Assembly (NCBI RefSeq): GCF_900103265.1
Contig: NZ_FMWX01000002.1
Location: 518,787 to 582,786 of the forward strand
DNA: 64,000 nt
From: Sphingomonas sp. NFR15
GTDB lineage: Bacteria; Pseudomonadota; Alphaproteobacteria; Sphingomonadales; Sphingomonadaceae
Direction of reading: 5' to 3'
Shown: in pieces, positions 8,824 to 17,417 of the stretch
How the letters are laid out: the number at the start of each line of letters is the position of its first letter
How positions within the stretch are numbered: position 1 is the first letter of the stretch
Notes under the pieces: generated by a model
The model's input: only the letters and a program-made list of their open reading frames with translations
What the model was told of the DNA's origin: nothing
Database searches by the model: none
Made by a program: the position numbers and the translations under genes

Positions 8824-9024
8824 CTATTGGTAGCCGCCGTTTTCCTCGCGTTCCTCGGCGGCCTCTTTCTGGACCTCTTCCATCTCCTCGGCTTCATCGG
8901 CCGCGTCGCTGCCGTCCTGCTGCCCGCGCGTGAGGTCGTTCGTCGTCGTCCCGCCGGGGTTCTGCTTGTGGATGTCGTTCGAGGGATCCGCACCCTCGTT
9001 CGTGTTCGCTCGATCGTCGGACAT
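8824..9024 (-). CDS. Small acidic hydrophilic protein of unknown function
   Basis: A 66-residue protein very rich in Glu, Asp, Asn and Gln, with no hydrophobic segment and no Cys, probably disordered (MSDDRANTNEG at the start, then DEAEEMEEVQKEAAEEREE near the end, a likely charged helix). GGGAG sits just before the ATG at 9024. A weak EcfG-like arrangement (GGCCC, 16 bases, CGTT on the minus strand, 9052-9076) precedes it. I do not recognise a family. It converges on htpG across a shared terminator. Confidence 0.65.
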   Translation of the reverse strand: MSDDRANTNEGADPSNDIHKQNPGGTTTNDLTRGQQDGSDAADEAEEMEEVQKEAAEEREENGGYQ

Positions 9025-9216
9025 GCTACACTCCCATATCGGTGAGCCCTCAACGAGCGGGCGCGCGGATCGGGCCCGGCCGATGCGGAAACGATCGCGC
9101 GAAACGATCATGCCCCCTTTCGGCGACGTTGATCGTTGGGGCGACGGGCGCGTCTGCCGCCCGCATCGACCGACACCGCGCGGCGCACGCCGCACCACAC
9201 CGGCCAAGGACATGAC

Positions 9217-10236
9217 ATGGCGATCCAATTGAAGCCGCTCCGCGAGCAGGCGCTCGTCGTGACGGGGGCGACCAGCGGCAACGGCCTCGCGACCGTCGAA
9301 GCCGCGACTGCCCAAGGCGCCGCCGTGGTCGCCGTGGCGCGCGACCGTGCCGCGCTCGACGCGCTCCACGAGCGGCTTTCCGCCAAGGGCGCGCGTATCG
9401 CCATCTGCGCCGCCGATGTGAGCGACCCCGTCGCGGTCGAGCGGATCGTCACGGTCGCCGTCGCGGCGTTCGGTGGCTTCGATACCTGGGTCAACAACGC
9501 CGGCACGGGTACCTACGGGACGCTCGAGCAAGTGCCGATCGCGGACCATCGCCGCGTGTTCGACGTCAATTATTTCGGCGTCCTCCACGGCTCGCTGGTC
9601 GCGGCGCGGCATCTGCGGGCGCGCGGGGGCGGCGCGATCATCAACGTCGGCTCGATCCTCGGCGACCGCGCGATCGTGCAACAGGGGCCATATTGCGCGA
9701 CGAAGCACGCGGTCCAGGCGCTTACCGACACGCTGCGCATGGAACTCGAACAGGCGGGCGCCGGCATTTCGGTGACTCTGATCAAGCCGGGCGCGGTCGA
9801 CACACCCTTCCCCGAACACGCCCGCAACTTCATGGATGAGCCGGCGCGCTTGCCGCCGCCGCTCTACACGCCGGAGGTCGTCGCCGATGCAATCCTGTTC
9901 GCCTGCGCCACCCCGCGCCGGACGCTATATGCCGGTGGCGGCGGGCTGCTGTCCTCGCTGCTCGGACGCGCGGCGCCGCGCCTTACCGACGCGATCATGG
10001 CGGTGGCCGGCACGCGGCAGCAACAAGAGCCCGGCGATGCGGGAGACCCGGCGCGGTGGGACAATCTCTACCATCCCCGCGCGAACGCCCTGCGCGGCAG
10101 CCGGCACGCCAGCGCGCGGGGTTCGAGCGTTGCGTTGCAGATCCAGAAAGCGGCATCGCCGATGGTGATGCTGGGGATACTGAGCGGGGGAGCGGCGCTG
10201 GCCCTCGGCGCGCGCATGATGCGGGCGCGGCGATGA
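9217..10236 (+). CDS. Short-chain dehydrogenase/reductase with C-terminal membrane segment
   Basis: A 339-residue classical SDR. The nucleotide-binding motif reads TGATSGNG (residues near 15-22), followed by NNAG and the catalytic Ser of NVGSILG with Tyr and Lys in YCATKHA. It is longer than the usual 250 residues: the added tail ends in a hydrophobic helix (SPMVMLGILSGGAALALGA) and Arg-rich terminus, suggesting membrane attachment. The ATG at 9217 has AAGGA at the right spacing; an earlier in-frame start has none. Its stop overlaps the patatin start as ATGA, so the two are probably translated together. Substrate unknown; lipid-related chemistry is inferred from the partner. Confidence 0.85.
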   Translation: MAIQLKPLREQALVVTGATSGNGLATVEAATAQGAAVVAVARDRAALDALHERLSAKGARIAICAADVSDPVAVERIVTVAVAAFGGFDTWVNNAGTGTYGTLEQVPIADHRRVFDVNYFGVLHGSLVAARHLRARGGGAIINVGSILGDRAIVQQGPYCATKHAVQALTDTLRMELEQAGAGISVTLIKPGAVDTPFPEHARNFMDEPARLPPPLYTPEVVADAILFACATPRRTLYAGGGGLLSSLLGRAAPRLTDAIMAVAGTRQQQEPGDAGDPARWDNLYHPRANALRGSRHASARGSSVALQIQKAASPMVMLGILSGGAALALGARMMRARR

Positions 10237-11270
10237 CGCCCGACACCGCCGCTCCGAAAGCGGAACGCGACTTCGATGTCGTGCTCGTGCTGAGCGGCGG
10301 CAACGCGCTCGGGGCGTTCGAAGCGGGTGTGTACGAGACGCTGCACACGCACGGCCTCCAGCCCGATTGGGTGGTTGGCGCTTCGATCGGCGCGATCAAC
10401 GGCGCACTGATCGTCGGATCGGCGCCAGACCGAAGGATCGAGACGCTGCGGGCGTTCTGGCGCCCGAACCCGCTGGGCGCGACGGGCATGGCGACGCCGT
10501 GGCTTCCATCCGCGATCGAAACCGCCCGACGGACCACGGCGGTCGCCTGGACGGCGGCGGCCGGACGGCCGGGCGCGTTCGGACCGCTTCTGTCCTCGCT
10601 CACGCCGTGGACCGACGCCAAGCCGTCCCTCTTCGAGACCGACCAACTCGGCGTCACGCTCGCGCGGCTGATCGATTTCGATCTTTTGAATGCCGGCCCG
10701 TGCCGGTTCACCGCGACGGCGGTCGATCTCGAGACCGGAGCCGATGTCGCCTTCGACAGCCGGCACCGGGCGATCGGACCGGATCACATCCTTGCCAGTG
10801 CCGCGCTGCCGGTCGTGTTCCCGCCGGTCGAGATCGACGGCCGCTGGATGGTCGATGGCGGGCTGTCGGCGAACCTCCCGCTCGATCCCGTGCTGGCCGA
10901 TGCGCCCGCGCGGCCGACCCTGTGCATCGCCGTCGATCTCCTGCCGTTGTGCGGGCCGCTGCCGGCGACGCTCGGCGAAGCCGCCAACCGCATGCAGGAT
11001 CTGATCTTCGCGGCACAATCCCGCCGCACGATCGCACGGTGGCAGGCCGCGTATGACCAGCACGGCGAGAGCCGGTTAGCGTTGCTGAGGGTCGCCTATA
11101 CCGAGCAGGACGACGAGGTGGCGGGCAAGGCGCTCGACTTCTCTGGATCGACGATCGAGCAGCGTTGGGCGGCCGGGCGCGCCGCTGGCCTGCGTATCGT
11201 CGCGCGCATCCAGGCCGGGGCCGTGGCGATCGGCGCGCCGGGGTTGAACGTCGTCGACCTGGAAGGCTGA
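10233..11270 (+). CDS. Patatin-like phospholipase
   Basis: A 345-residue protein of the patatin/RssA type. The oxyanion loop is LSGGNALGAFEAGV, the nucleophile Ser lies in GASIGAING (GxSxG) and the catalytic Asp in MVDGGLSANLPLDP (DG[GA]), so the Ser-Asp dyad is complete. Family members hydrolyse acyl esters of phospholipids or other lipids. No signal peptide is visible, so action at the inner face of the membrane is likely. The ATG overlaps the stop of the preceding SDR; together they look like a two-gene lipid-metabolism unit. Confidence 0.88.
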   Translation: MTPDTAAPKAERDFDVVLVLSGGNALGAFEAGVYETLHTHGLQPDWVVGASIGAINGALIVGSAPDRRIETLRAFWRPNPLGATGMATPWLPSAIETARRTTAVAWTAAAGRPGAFGPLLSSLTPWTDAKPSLFETDQLGVTLARLIDFDLLNAGPCRFTATAVDLETGADVAFDSRHRAIGPDHILASAALPVVFPPVEIDGRWMVDGGLSANLPLDPVLADAPARPTLCIAVDLLPLCGPLPATLGEAANRMQDLIFAAQSRRTIARWQAAYDQHGESRLALLRVAYTEQDDEVAGKALDFSGSTIEQRWAAGRAAGLRIVARIQAGAVAIGAPGLNVVDLEG

Positions 11271-11290
11271 CCCGGCCGCGGCCGCGGCGG

Positions 11291-11842
11291 CTAGCCGCGC
11301 CACCGCCGCATCGCCGCGTCATAAGTGGCCTGGGCCCGCTCGGCCTCGTCGCGCAGCTTCGCGAGCTCCGCCGCCTGGCGCCGTTCGGTCTCGCGCCGTT
11401 CGCGGGCCAGCGCCGCCTCGCGCGCGGCGAGCGCGTCGATCTCGCGACGGTGGCGGGCGGCGGCGGCGTCGAGCGCGGCGCGTGCCGCGTCGCGTGGTGC
11501 GCGATCCGGTTTGGGCTTCGGCTTGGGCTTGGTGGTGGAAGGCGGCGATGGCTCTACCGCCGCCCGAGGTGCCCGCTTCGGGCGATCGGCGGGAAGCGCG
11601 GCGATCTGTTCGGCGGTGGTGCCGCGTGAGCGGCGGATCACCTCGCCGGGCCGCGCGAGCGGCTCGCGGGTGAGTTCGGGATCCTCGACGCGCTCGGCGA
11701 CCCCGCGCGCGAACAGATCATGCTCGCTGCCCCAGGCCGCCAGCGCCGCTTTTTGACTTGGCGCCGCGACATAGGCGTCATGAAACCCGATGGGGGTACG
11801 ATAGACCTTGAGTTTCGCCGCGCGCGTCAGTTGAACACCCAT
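11291..11842 (-). CDS. Coiled-coil protein often labelled TolA-like, unknown function
   Basis: A 183-residue soluble protein. The first 60 residues (MGVQLTRAAKLKVYRTPIGF, then AAPSQKAALAAWGSE) are a compact conserved segment; the middle is a Lys/Pro repeat (KPKPKPKP); the last 65 residues form a charged Ala/Arg/Glu coiled coil that explains automatic TolA labels. It has no membrane anchor and is not a true TolA. The start at 11842 overlaps the end of the preceding alginate-export gene by 16 bases, so the two may be co-transcribed. Confidence 0.7.
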   Translation of the reverse strand: MGVQLTRAAKLKVYRTPIGFHDAYVAAPSQKAALAAWGSEHDLFARGVAERVEDPELTREPLARPGEVIRRSRGTTAEQIAALPADRPKRAPRAAVEPSPPSTTKPKPKPKPDRAPRDAARAALDAAAARHRREIDALAAREAALARERRETERRQAAELAKLRDEAERAQATYDAAMRRWRG

Positions 11843-13056
11843 TCCACCGACAGCCACAGCTTGTCGGTATCGGTCGCAAACGCGTCGGCACGATAATGCG
11901 CGTAGCGTGCGCCGACCGTATAGCGCGCGATCTTCGCCTGCGCGACGACATCCAGTTCGTCACCATAATGGCGCGACATGCGATCGCTGTCGAAGCGGTG
12001 GAAGCTCGCGCTGATGCCATAGCCGCTCAGCGCCCCGGCATGTTTCCAATTGGCGCCGACCGTCACATAGCCGTCGCGCACGCCGTCCGGCGGGGTGGTG
12101 GCGAACTTGTCGGCCCACCCCTGGAAGCCGAAGATCGACCCGAGCGGCGTCTGCACGCTGGTCAGCGCGCGCCCTGCGGCATCACCGCGCGCGGCGCCGA
12201 GCGCCTCGTAGCCGACCGTGCCGCTCAACGCCTTGCGCGACAGGGTCGCCTCGCCGAGCCAATAGGTCGCCGCATAGCGGTTGGGGTTGCGTGCGTAATC
12301 GCTCTGCCGTGCGACGCTGGCGATATAGCCGAGCTTCCATGCGCCGCCGAACGTCTGGGTGCCCGCATAGCGTCCGCCATAGGTTTGGCTCGACAGGCGG
12401 GCGCCGGCGATGCCGTTCGATCGCTCGTCGAGCAGATAGGCGAAACCCGAGAGCGTGCCGAGCGGCGCCGTATAGGCGACAGTGCCGAACCAGAAATTGC
12501 CGTCGATCGCCTGGGGGCGCTCGGGCGTTCCCTGGATACCGGTGATATCGCGCACCGACCAGGAATAGGTCGCATCCACGGCGAGGCGGGGCGACACTGC
12601 CCACTGCCCGCGCACCGCATCGAAGGTGCGCCGGTTCTGCCGCCAATTCGCCGAGCCGACGAAGCGCTGGTCGCCGAGTTCGACCAATTGCCGCCCGGCG
12701 GTGAGGCCGACGCCGTGATCGGCATAGCGGAGTTGCGCGCGGTTGAGTTCGATGTTCTCCGCATCGCCCACCACCGGCAGCGGCTTGCCGTTATAACCAT
12801 CGTTATAGTGCGGGCCGATCGCGAGGGTGCTCTCCGACTCGACCAGCGCCGAGAACGGCCCGGTGCTCGCCTGCACGCCGCTGCGCACGCGCAGCGTCAC
12901 CGCGTCGGCGGTGTCGGCGATGCCCTGCTGATCGACATGTTCGTAGCGCAGCCGCGCGTCGATCAGCGGCTTGAGCACGACATCCTGTGCCCGTGCGGCG
13001 GACGCACCCGCCACACAGGCCGCGAGCGCCAGCGCGCCCGCAGCCACGTTCTTCAT
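11827..13056 (-). CDS. Alginate_export-type outer-membrane beta-barrel
   Basis: A 409-residue protein with a signal peptide (MKNVAAGALALAACVAGASA, cleavage after ARA) and repeated amphipathic strands ending in aromatic residues, closing with a terminal Phe-Asn (LSVEWVFN). The AlgE-like barrel signature appears in RQLVELGDQRFVGSANWRQNRRTFDAVRG, a segment shared by alginate-export domain proteins (quoted here in part: ELGDQRFVGSANW). Members make substrate-selective pores. GGGGA precedes the ATG at 13056. It lies 13 bases after the antiporter gene on the same strand. A second family member is encoded at 52344. Confidence 0.85.
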   Translation of the reverse strand: MKNVAAGALALAACVAGASAARAQDVVLKPLIDARLRYEHVDQQGIADTADAVTLRVRSGVQASTGPFSALVESESTLAIGPHYNDGYNGKPLPVVGDAENIELNRAQLRYADHGVGLTAGRQLVELGDQRFVGSANWRQNRRTFDAVRGQWAVSPRLAVDATYSWSVRDITGIQGTPERPQAIDGNFWFGTVAYTAPLGTLSGFAYLLDERSNGIAGARLSSQTYGGRYAGTQTFGGAWKLGYIASVARQSDYARNPNRYAATYWLGEATLSRKALSGTVGYEALGAARGDAAGRALTSVQTPLGSIFGFQGWADKFATTPPDGVRDGYVTVGANWKHAGALSGYGISASFHRFDSDRMSRHYGDELDVVAQAKIARYTVGARYAHYRADAFATDTDKLWLSVEWVFN

Positions 13057-13069
13057 GCAATTCCCCGAT

Positions 13070-14443
13070 TCAGGCGGCTTTGGCCACCATAAGCGTGTCG
13101 AGCGTGCCGATTTCGCCCTCGGCGCGCGCGCGGCGGCCATAGACGAGCTCGAACAGCGGTCCGGCCATCATCGTCGTGACGATCGCCATCAGCACGAGCA
13201 TCGCGAACAACGTCGGGCCGATGATGCCCTTTTGCAGCCCGATGTTGATGATGATGAGTTCCATCAGCCCGCGCGAGTTCATCAGCGCGCCGATGCCGAG
13301 CGCGGTGCGATTGTCCTCCCCCGAGAGCCGCGCCGCCGCCCAGCACGCGCCGAACTTCGCCAGCACCGACACCGCGAGGACGACGAGCGCCACCAGCAGC
13401 AGTTGCGGCGAATTGACCATGTCCATCCGCGTGTTCAGCCCCGAATAGGTGAAGAACATCGGCAGCAGCAGCACCACCGCGAGCGGCTCGACCTTGCGCT
13501 TCAGCTCGGCGACGAACAGCCCGCGCGGCATGCATGCGCCGAGCAGGAAGCCACCGAAGATCGCGTGGATACCGATCGCGTCCATGAGGAAGGCCGACAG
13601 GCAGAACAGGGCGAGCGTGATGGCGAGCACCGACATGCTCATCTCGCCCCGTGCCTCGACCGCCCGGCCGAGCAGAGCGAGCAGCCGCCGCCCGACGAGG
13701 AACATGAAGGCGACATAGAGCAGCGCGCCGCCGATCGCGAGCAAGGCGACGCCGGGCCCGCCGCCGAAGGTCGCCAGCACCACCGCCAGCACGCACCAGG
13801 ACGCGGCATCGTCGAACGCGCCCGCGGTCAGCGACAACGTGCCGAGCGACGACTCCGCCAGCCCGCGTTCGTTGATGATCCGCGCGAGCATCGGAAAGGC
13901 GGTGAGCGCGATGCACGCGCCGAGGAACAGCGTGGCGTTGGCGGGGCTGATGCCGGGGGCGAACAGACCGTCGATGCGGGTCAGCCACGGTGCGAGCAGC
14001 GCGGCGAGCAGGAACGGCACGATGATGCCCGCCGCCGAGACCATGCTCGCGCTGCGCAGCTTGCTCTGGACGTGATCGAGCCGGAGCGTCAGCCCGACCA
14101 GGAACATATACAGGCCCACGCCGAGCTGCGCACCCGCATAGAGCACGTTGCGCGTTTCCTTGGGGAACAAGGCGAGCTGGAAATCGGGAAACAGCAGCCC
14201 GAGCAGCGACGGGCCGAGTATGACGCCCGCGATCATCTCGCCGACGACCTGCGGCTGGCCGAGCACTTTCTGCCCCAGCCAGCCGGCCACACGACACGTC
14301 AGCAGGATCACCGCCAGTTGCAGGAAGAAATGCACGCTGAAGTCGCCAGGCGTATAACTGCTGGCCGCCTGCACCGCCGGCCCGTGCGGCGAAAGAATTT
14401 CCGCCAGCGTTTTCGACAGACTTCCGATCGCGTCCTGCGCCAT
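13070..14443 (-). CDS. CPA2-family cation/proton antiporter (KefB/NapA-like)
   Basis: A 457-residue integral membrane protein with about 12-13 hydrophobic segments. Family features include GQPQVVGEMIAGVILGPSLLG near the first helices, the acidic pair region ALTAFPMLARI and AGAFDDAASW (DD in the ion-binding helix) and MNSRGLMELI in the last third. No RCK/TrkA-N domain follows, so it resembles short Na+/H+ or K+/H+ antiporters rather than full KefB. GTG at 14455 is possible, but ATG at 14443 directly follows a GGGGGTG ribosome site. Divergent from the MATE gene. Confidence 0.87.
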   Translation of the reverse strand: MAQDAIGSLSKTLAEILSPHGPAVQAASSYTPGDFSVHFFLQLAVILLTCRVAGWLGQKVLGQPQVVGEMIAGVILGPSLLGLLFPDFQLALFPKETRNVLYAGAQLGVGLYMFLVGLTLRLDHVQSKLRSASMVSAAGIIVPFLLAALLAPWLTRIDGLFAPGISPANATLFLGACIALTAFPMLARIINERGLAESSLGTLSLTAGAFDDAASWCVLAVVLATFGGGPGVALLAIGGALLYVAFMFLVGRRLLALLGRAVEARGEMSMSVLAITLALFCLSAFLMDAIGIHAIFGGFLLGACMPRGLFVAELKRKVEPLAVVLLLPMFFTYSGLNTRMDMVNSPQLLLVALVVLAVSVLAKFGACWAAARLSGEDNRTALGIGALMNSRGLMELIIINIGLQKGIIGPTLFAMLVLMAIVTTMMAGPLFELVYGRRARAEGEIGTLDTLMVAKAA

Positions 14444-14530
14444 ATCCACCCCCACAGCGTCGGCGTCGCGATCCGTTCACCGCGACGCGGCGCAAGGGAC
14501 ACCAGACTTCGCGGAATCGCAAGCGGGAAA

Positions 14531-14543
14531 TGGTAGCGCTACA
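14531..14543. promoter_or_regulatory. LacI-type palindrome between the antiporter and MATE genes
   Basis: TGGTAGCGCTACA contains the perfect ten-base palindrome GTAGCGCTAC and is close to the half-site order of the element before the GH43 gene. It lies in the divergent intergenic region and could control either gene. Confidence 0.35.
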
Positions 14544-14668
14544 GTCATTCGTCCAACCATAGCCGCGCGCATGTTGCCGGTGCGTTGCCGATACTTGACG
14601 TTATGTATCTGCTTTCGCTTCGTCATGGCGGACTTGCCCCGATCGCTCGACCCGTCCATCGGCGACGC

Positions 14669-16036
14669 ATGGCACGGGACGAACGACATTGGTGGCGGCG
14701 CGAGGCACTGGCGATGGTGGTGCTCGCCTATCCCCTGGTGCTGACCAATCTCGCGCAGGCGCTGATCGCGACGACCGACGTGGTTCTGCTCGGCTGGGCC
14801 GGGCCGCATGCGCTGGCGGCGGCGTCGCTCGGGGTGAATCTCGTCAATGCCTGCGTGTTCTTCGGCACCGGCCTCGTCACCGCTGCAGCACCGATGATCG
14901 CGCGCGCGCTCGGCGAGCGCAGCACTGCGGTGCGCGACGTGCGCCGCACGGTGCGGCAGGCGCTGTGGGTCTCGGTGACCCTGGTGGTGCCGATGTGGCT
15001 GGTGCTGTGGCAGGCCGAGCCGATCCTGCTCGCCTTTGGCCAGCAGCCCGATCTCGCGCATGACGCGGTGCGGCTGGTCCGCCCGATGATGCTCGGATTG
15101 CTGCCGCTGATGGGATATTATGTGTTGCGCGCGTTCGTCTCGGCGCTGGAGCGGCCGATCTGGGCGTTCATCATCGGCGCGGCGGCGGTGCTGTTCAACG
15201 CGGTCCTCAATTATGCGCTGATCTTCGGACGGTTCGGCCTGCCCCCGCTCGGGCTGTTCGGCGCCGGGCTCGGCAGCGCGCTGTCGAACCTGTGGATGTT
15301 CGTCGGGCTCGCCGTCGTGGTCTCGCGGCACAGGCGCTTCCGCCGCTACCACCTGTTCGGCAACTGGTGGCGCGCCGACTGGCCGCGGTATCGCGCGCTG
15401 TGGCGGCTCGGCCTGCCGATCGCGGTGACGGTCGGGCTGGAGGTGACGATCTTCAACTGCGCGGTGTTCCTGATGGGGCTGATCGGCGCGCCCGAACTCG
15501 CCGCGCACGCGGTCGCTATCCAACTCGCGGCGCTGTGCTTCATGATTCCGCTGGGGCTCGCACAAGCGGCGACGGTGCGCGTCGGGCTCGCGTTCGGGCG
15601 GGGCGACGCGGCGGGCGTGTCGCGCGCCGGGCGGGTCGCGCTCGCCATCACGATGGCGGTCATGGCGTGTACCGCGACGATCCTGCTGACGTTCCGCCAT
15701 CCCCTCGTCGCGCTGTTCCTCGCTTCTAACACGCCGGCCGAGGCGCACGTCGTCTCGCTGGCGGTATCGTTCCTGATCGTGGCGGCGCTGTTCCAGTTCT
15801 TCGACGGCGCGCAGGCGGTCGGCGCCGGGATGCTGCGCGGGCTGCACGATACGTTCGTGCCGATGCTGCTCGCGCTGATCGGCTATTGGATCGTCGGACT
15901 GGGGACGGCGGTGGCGCTCGGCTTCTGGCTTGGCTGGGGCGGTGTCGGCGTGTGGATCGGACTTGCCGCCGGGCTCGGCACGGTCGCGGTGTTGATGGTC
16001 GCGCGCTGGGCGATGCGCGCGCGCCCCGCCGGCTAG
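14669..16036 (+). CDS. MATE-family multidrug/toxin exporter
   Basis: A 455-residue inner-membrane protein with 12 predicted helices in two similar halves, the mark of MATE transporters. TM1 region reads AYPLVLTNLAQALIATTDVV, followed by LGWAGPHALAAASLG; the second half begins near LPIAVTVGLEV and carries ELAAHAVAIQLAAL. Such proteins export cationic drugs or metabolites using H+ or Na+ gradients. In-frame starts exist at 14585 and 14603; 14669 leaves the short tail usual in the family, but no start has a clear ribosome site, so the N-terminus is uncertain. Confidence 0.88.
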   Translation: MARDERHWWRREALAMVVLAYPLVLTNLAQALIATTDVVLLGWAGPHALAAASLGVNLVNACVFFGTGLVTAAAPMIARALGERSTAVRDVRRTVRQALWVSVTLVVPMWLVLWQAEPILLAFGQQPDLAHDAVRLVRPMMLGLLPLMGYYVLRAFVSALERPIWAFIIGAAAVLFNAVLNYALIFGRFGLPPLGLFGAGLGSALSNLWMFVGLAVVVSRHRRFRRYHLFGNWWRADWPRYRALWRLGLPIAVTVGLEVTIFNCAVFLMGLIGAPELAAHAVAIQLAALCFMIPLGLAQAATVRVGLAFGRGDAAGVSRAGRVALAITMAVMACTATILLTFRHPLVALFLASNTPAEAHVVSLAVSFLIVAALFQFFDGAQAVGAGMLRGLHDTFVPMLLALIGYWIVGLGTAVALGFWLGWGGVGVWIGLAAGLGTVAVLMVARWAMRARPAG

Positions 16037-16091
16037 TCATCGCGCGTTCACGCATCGCGCTTCAAGCCGGGCACGTAGCTCCAAGGAGACG

Positions 16092-16595
16092 ATGATGCCG
16101 CTGATCGCGCTGATGATCGCCGCGCAAGCCCTCACCGGCACGCCGGCCGCACCCGCTTGCCGTCCGGCGCAATTGCGCGTTTCGCTCGATGGACGCGACG
16201 GGGCGTTCAACGGCATGTCGCACGCGGGCACCCAACTTTCGATCCGCAACACCGGGCGGGATTGCGCCCTGCCCGCGCTGCCCACGATCCAGTTCCGCGA
16301 TTCGCGCGGGCGCGTGCTGCCGGCGGTGCGGCGCGCGCCGGTCGGGATGCACCCCGGCCCGGTGATGCTGCCGCTGCGGCTCGCCGGCGGGCACCGCGCC
16401 ACCACCGATCTGCGCTGGGTGGCGAGGCCGGTGTTCTCGCGGAACCGTGGCGTCCACGCCGCCAGCATAACCGTGAGGATCGGGGCGAGCACAGTGCGCG
16501 TGCCGACGACGGCGGTGCTGTATGGCGAGACCGGCAAGAGCATCGGCTTCGAGCAAAGCCCGCTGCATGCCGAAGAAGGCATGGCGGCGGGCTGA
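16092..16595 (+). CDS. Secreted DUF4232-like protein
   Basis: A 167-residue exported protein. A short signal (MMPLIALMIAAQALTG) is followed by a Cys-containing beta-sandwich: APACRPAQLRVSLDGRDGAF, then GTQLSIRNTGRDCALPALPT, matching the DUF4232 arrangement in which a Cys pair (about C23 and C57) forms a disulphide. Function of the family is unknown. AAGGAG precedes ATGATG at 16092. It follows the MATE gene with a 55-base gap and precedes an intergenic inverted repeat. Confidence 0.72.
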   Translation: MMPLIALMIAAQALTGTPAAPACRPAQLRVSLDGRDGAFNGMSHAGTQLSIRNTGRDCALPALPTIQFRDSRGRVLPAVRRAPVGMHPGPVMLPLRLAGGHRATTDLRWVARPVFSRNRGVHAASITVRIGASTVRVPTTAVLYGETGKSIGFEQSPLHAEEGMAAG

Positions 16596-16600
16596 AGTCA

Positions 16601-16694
16601 CCCTCACCCTTCCCACCCGGCTGCGCCGGGCGGGCCCCTTCCCTCTCCCATTGGGAGAGGGAGGGAGGCGCCGTAGACGCCGGAAGGGTGAGGG
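16601..16694. repeat. 94-base nested inverted repeat (REP/MITE-like intergenic element)
   Basis: The outer arms CCCTCACCCTTCC (16601-16613) and GGAAGGGTGAGGG (16682-16694) are perfect complements. Inside lie a CCCGG-CCGGG hairpin and the palindrome CCCTCTCCCA/TGGGAGAGGG (16641-16661). It has no coding capacity and lies between convergent genes, where it may also stop transcription. Similar palindromic intergenic repeats are common in sphingomonad and xanthomonad genomes. Confidence 0.75.
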
Positions 16695-16708
16695 CGAGCC
16701 GGCTTCCG

Positions 16709-17296
16709 TCAGTTCGCGTTCTGCACGGCTGGCGCGGGTGCCGGTGCGGGAGCCGTGGGGCCTGCCGATACTGGTACGGGAGTCGTTCCCGCCTGAGCGA
16801 CACCAGCCGGCGGCGGCGGGGGCGGCGGGGCGCGATCCGGACCTTCATCGCCCGGGCCGGGGCCATGCGGACCAGGGCCACCCGGACCGCCGGGGCCATG
16901 CGGCGGACGTCCGACCGCCACGACCTTGCCCGAAGGATCGACGAGGAACATCGGATGCAGCGTGCCGCGATCGAAGCGGCCCTGCACGCTGACGATCGCC
17001 CCCTTCGGCGCGAGCGATCCGTCCTCGACCGCCGGGCCGCCATCGATCAGCGCCTTGCCGGTGCCGTCGTCGATGGTGAACTGATTGCCATAGGTCTCGG
17101 CGACGCGACCCTTCACCGTGACGATGCCGCCGTCATCGGCGAGACTCTTGATCGCGACCGCATGGGTCGGCGCCATCGCGATCGACGGCTGGATGGCGTG
17201 ACCGGCGACCGCACCCGCGGCACCGCCCACGGCGAGCAATACAATGGCGGCGGCGCCGAGGCCTAGCTTGCGGCGTGAAGAGAAAGACGTGGTCAT
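16709..17296 (-). CDS. Periplasmic OB-fold (YgiW/BOF-like) protein with proline-rich tail
   Basis: A 195-residue protein. An N-terminal hydrophobic segment (LGLGAAAIVLLAVGGAAGAVAG) acts as signal or anchor. Residues 45-120 form an OB-fold-like strand set: GIVTVKGRVAETYGNQFTID, then GKALIDGGP, then KGAIVSVQGRFD. The rest is Gly/Pro-rich low complexity (PGGPGGPGPHGPGPG, PPPPPPP, repeated Pro-Ala). GGAGACACTT precedes the ATG. It is divergent from a QseB/QseC-like two-component pair; in E. coli ygiW adjoins qseBC, so an envelope-stress link regulated by the system is plausible. Confidence 0.72.
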   Translation of the reverse strand: MTTSFSSRRKLGLGAAAIVLLAVGGAAGAVAGHAIQPSIAMAPTHAVAIKSLADDGGIVTVKGRVAETYGNQFTIDDGTGKALIDGGPAVEDGSLAPKGAIVSVQGRFDRGTLHPMFLVDPSGKVVAVGRPPHGPGGPGGPGPHGPGPGDEGPDRAPPPPPPPAGVAQAGTTPVPVSAGPTAPAPAPAPAVQNAN

Positions 17297-17417
17297 AAGT
17301 GTCTCCGTTCGTGGTTGATGTCCGCTTGTACGGCGACCACGCCGACGCAGACTGAACCAGGGCGTTCAGTTTCGGTTTAACCCCGTGGCATAACGCGGCC
17401 GGCAAGGAGGCGAGACG

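Noticed and set aside
11291..11842. TolA of the Tol-Pal system
   Set aside because: No membrane anchor, no TolA C-terminal domain and no tol neighbours; only coiled-coil resemblance.
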